A stretch of DNA of 64,000 nucleotides from Nymphaea colorata (lineage: Eukaryota > Streptophyta > Magnoliopsida > Nymphaeales > Nymphaeaceae): contig NC_045148.1 of the NCBI RefSeq assembly GCF_008831285.2, positions 2,730,001-2,794,000 of the forward strand, read 5' to 3'. Positions 61,388 to 64,000 of this stretch are shown in pieces (within the stretch, counting starts at the first letter, position 1; each line of letters opens with the position of its first letter). The position numbers were made by a program, and so were the translations under genes. The notes under the pieces are model-generated. The model did not search any database, was not told the DNA's origin, and saw only the letters and a list, made by a program, of their open reading frames with translations.

Positions 61388-62362
61388 GAAGCAGCTACAC
61401 TGACTTAAAAGTTCATTTTTCATAAATAATATGTATATTTTTGTGAATTCGTTTTTATGCATATGGTCTACACATCTATTCAGTAGAAAACATCTTTAGA
61501 TAATGTAATTCTAACGTAAATATGAGTATCTTAATGCCTTAAAAAGTCAGTGGCCCACAATGTGTTAATTTTTAGGACTTGAAAGCTTCACGTTTGTTTT
61601 GTGTTCAAATATTGTGATTTAAGACATCGTTTTTGTCAAAGTAATCATGTTAAATGTATATGTGAAGGTCTATTGCAATAACACAACCTCAATCTATGGC
61701 TGACAAAATATAGTTTTAGGTACTTCAAGAGCAATATTGCGTTACATTATATGTGTGTGTGTGTGCGCGCGTTATCCCTCCGTCTTCCAACTCACCTGTC
61801 TAGTGCTGCAGTGCATTTAAGTTTTATGTTAAATATCTGACCACATGGATGGATTTACAATGTCCAGTAAGTGACAAAAGGGTCGCGTTTTCTAATGTCA
61901 ACATTGGCTTTTAGAAGTCAAGAAAGTTAAGACTGTTCATTTATAAATTTCATCTATGTGTTAGACATTTTTTTTGTTTGGGAATCCTATTGTGTCGGAG
62001 ATGCCCTGTCCATCCATACGGTTCGTTTTTTGAAAAATTTAAAGAAATTTAGACGAAAAGGTCAATGGGTGGCAGTATATATATATATATATATATTTCC
62101 ACTTAAATCGGGATAAAACTACTTAAAAAAGATTATTTGGCATTATAGATAACGATTTTAAGAGTGATTTGACAGGAAACGTATATTAAGTGAATTTTTT
62201 CGTGTTTGATGTGTCTCTTTAATCATCACAAGATTAAAGGGCAACATCAAATTTTTGACACTAGAAAAATCAATTTTTTTCAAAGAAGCAACTTAAATTA
62301 AAGCATGTTTTATATTTAATTAGTATTCATAAACGTGTTAGCATGTTCTTATTTTGTCTCTG

Positions 62363-62363
<1 letters not shown>

Positions 62364-62415
<52 letters not shown>
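62364..62415. repeat. (CT)n microsatellite, about 52 bp
   Basis: A CT dinucleotide run followed by a few interrupted CTCT segments. Confidence 0.95.
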
Positions 62416-62425
<10 letters not shown>

Positions 62426-62989
62426 GTCTCTCAACCTTTGATTTTTTCCAATATTAATAGTTGGGAGAAAATGAGAAAAAGGTTGTGAATTAGTGTTAGA
62501 TGACTAAAATGCCCTATCCTATTTTTCTCTTTTTCTTCCCAACTGTCCACCTAAACTTAATCAATGATCAAGATCATTTCTACTAGGTCTAGCACCTAAG
62601 GGTCTCATACCTAATATATATATATGTATATATATAAATCCTTTTGCGGAGAATAATTTTTTTTATTTTTAAATGTTATTTTTATGTTTTACACAGAAAG
62701 TGAAAACTTGCTTTCTTGTATTCCCTTTTGCAATTGAGGCTTTATATTCCGATTTTGAGAGTTAAAGGATTGGCATGTCAAGGTTATTCTTTTCACAAGT
62801 ACCATGTGCCAACTCGTTGATACTTTAAGCCTTTAAAACTGAAGCAGAGTCTTTGTGTGTGTGTGTGTGTGTGCATGCCTCTGTGCAATATATGTGTGTG
62901 TGTGTATGGATGGATGGATGAGATTGATTAAACAAAATGTGAATGTAGATTATAAAAGTTCACTTTATTATGAATCAACTCTACATATT

Positions 62990-63390
62990 TTTAGGGTATA
63001 TGTATAACCACAAATATCATTCTCGGGCTTTCATCGGCAAGGTTTTTTTTGATATTTTTTGGCATAGTTGTTTTTTTGGAAAATCTTGGGGATTTTTTAA
63101 AATCAGAAACTAATAAGAACACATAATAAATATCTAATTTAAAAATGTTTAAAAAATATATAGTGAAAATGTTGTAATAAGCATCATACTGCATACTAAA
63201 ACAAGAGGAAATGAAACAGTGAAACAAAAGTTGAAAAAATGAAAAAAATAAATAAATGAAAAAAATAGTGATAAAAACAACACTGTGAATTCATTTGTAT
63301 GTTTTTCCAAAATGTCGTGTGTTTTTCCCCTTTTTCCTTTTTTTTCATTTTTTCATTAATACCGCAATATCTGTGGCTATGGTTTACTTA
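62990..63390. mobile_element. Reversed copy of the AT-rich MITE family
   Basis: The left end contains CACAAATATCATTCTCGGG, identical to the reverse-complemented right end of the element at 46447-46768 over that span. The right end GCAATATCTGTGGCTATGG is an imperfect inverse of it. No clean 8-bp duplication was found, so exact limits are uncertain. Confidence 0.55.
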
Positions 63391-64000
63391 TTCTCCTTGT
63401 TTTCTAGAGAAAGTTATGTATGGTGCAAAACTACTCAAAAAATTGTAACTGCCAATATATACTTTCACTAATTACATCTGATTGCTTTCAGAAGTAATTG
63501 TCAGAGGTTGTTTTTGCTGCCTACCTATGGTTTAATGTGGGGTTAATTTTGACCCTCTGATATTCATCATTTCTCTTGTCAATCTCTGATGACCCACCAA
63601 TTGTACTGTTCAAAACGTTACCAGCGGGTTTTCTAGACTAGTTTCAAACTTTAACAAGCACATGGCTTTCGTTTGGGGAAGCAGGAGACTGCAGGTTGTT
63701 GCCCTCCCTCACATGGCAAGGCAATGGCCTACATATTTCTCTCTCTTTCTCCTCTGTCCATTTGGGTGGATGGAGATTTGAGTTTCGTAACGTGTCAAAA
63801 TGGCCTTTTCTATTAAGCAGACAAACCTGTATCATGAATAATTACTTCTGTGAATGTTGGAAGCTTATGATAGCATGTGAAATATGATTCTGATTGTGTG
63901 ATTACCCTACATGTGATTCATTATGCTCTGAAAATGAAGCTGCTGAGGTTATGGATAATTTATTTTGAATCTCCAGTTAAAGAATTTAAGCAAACAGGGA

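Larger units (their letters stand above)
60824..64000 (+). other. ERGIC3 intron after coding exon 7, to window end
   Basis: After the donor GTCTGT at 60824 I find no match to the next expected family exon, which follows VAQ in relatives. The intron therefore exceeds 3.1 kb or the gene is broken. It holds TA (61309-61386) and CT (62364-62415) microsatellites, short TG runs near 61753 and 62854, and a reversed copy of the AT-rich MITE family near 62990-63390. Confidence 0.6.

Noticed and set aside
61166-61462. 98-codon minus-strand open frame rich in Tyr-Ile
   Set aside because: It is the translation of a TA microsatellite with no coding evidence.

Overview
The window is nuclear DNA of a flowering plant; I cannot name the species. 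The evidence is a secreted laccase gene with the usual plant laccase exon sizes, a plant-type ERGIC3/ERV46 gene with large introns, and many plant transposable elements (Ty1/copia, Ty3/gypsy, hAT, PIF/Harbinger, small TIR elements). Most of the 64 kb is transposon and repeat. Only two host genes are visible, one near each end, and both are cut short by the window.

Left part (1-9 kb): the 5' half of a laccase gene on the minus strand (exons 1-3, 5510 down to 1961). Its splice phases are intact, but no fourth exon is visible in the remaining 1.9 kb. From 5.6 to 9.05 kb I see no gene.

Middle part (9-44 kb): a run of mobile DNA. In order it holds: a 3.27-kb Harbinger-like element with no recognisable transposase (9051-12321, TTA target duplication); a copia integrase fragment (about 12.5-13.06 kb); a 5'-truncated copia element (14595 to about 18.13 kb, minus); a related complete copia element (19280-23060, minus, TACAT target duplication) whose gag region is replaced by unrelated sequence; a minisatellite of about 61 bp (23.4-24.1 kb); 5 kb with no gene; a decayed Ty3/gypsy element (about 29.56-35.2 kb, minus) with a 303-bp hAT-type MITE inside its integrase; a possible long solo LTR (about 36.9-39.4 kb); and a decayed autonomous PIF/Harbinger element with transposase and Myb-like ORF1 (about 39.6-44.0 kb, minus).

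Right part (44.6-64 kb): an ERGIC3-like gene on the plus strand. It has a TATA box, a 5' UTR exon and seven coding exons giving 200 codons, and it runs off the right edge. Its fourth coding intron is 10.4 kb and holds a gypsy integrase relic, a small TIR element and a complete 3890-bp hAT element with an exact 8-bp target duplication. The hAT transposase has a stop at its first BED-finger cysteine and a 417-bp tandem duplication of its 5' coding end.

Nothing resembles an operon, CRISPR array or defence system. The most interesting material is the hAT element and its possible link to a family of small AT-rich elements, the decay pattern of the Harbinger copy, and the transposon load inside the ERGIC3 intron.
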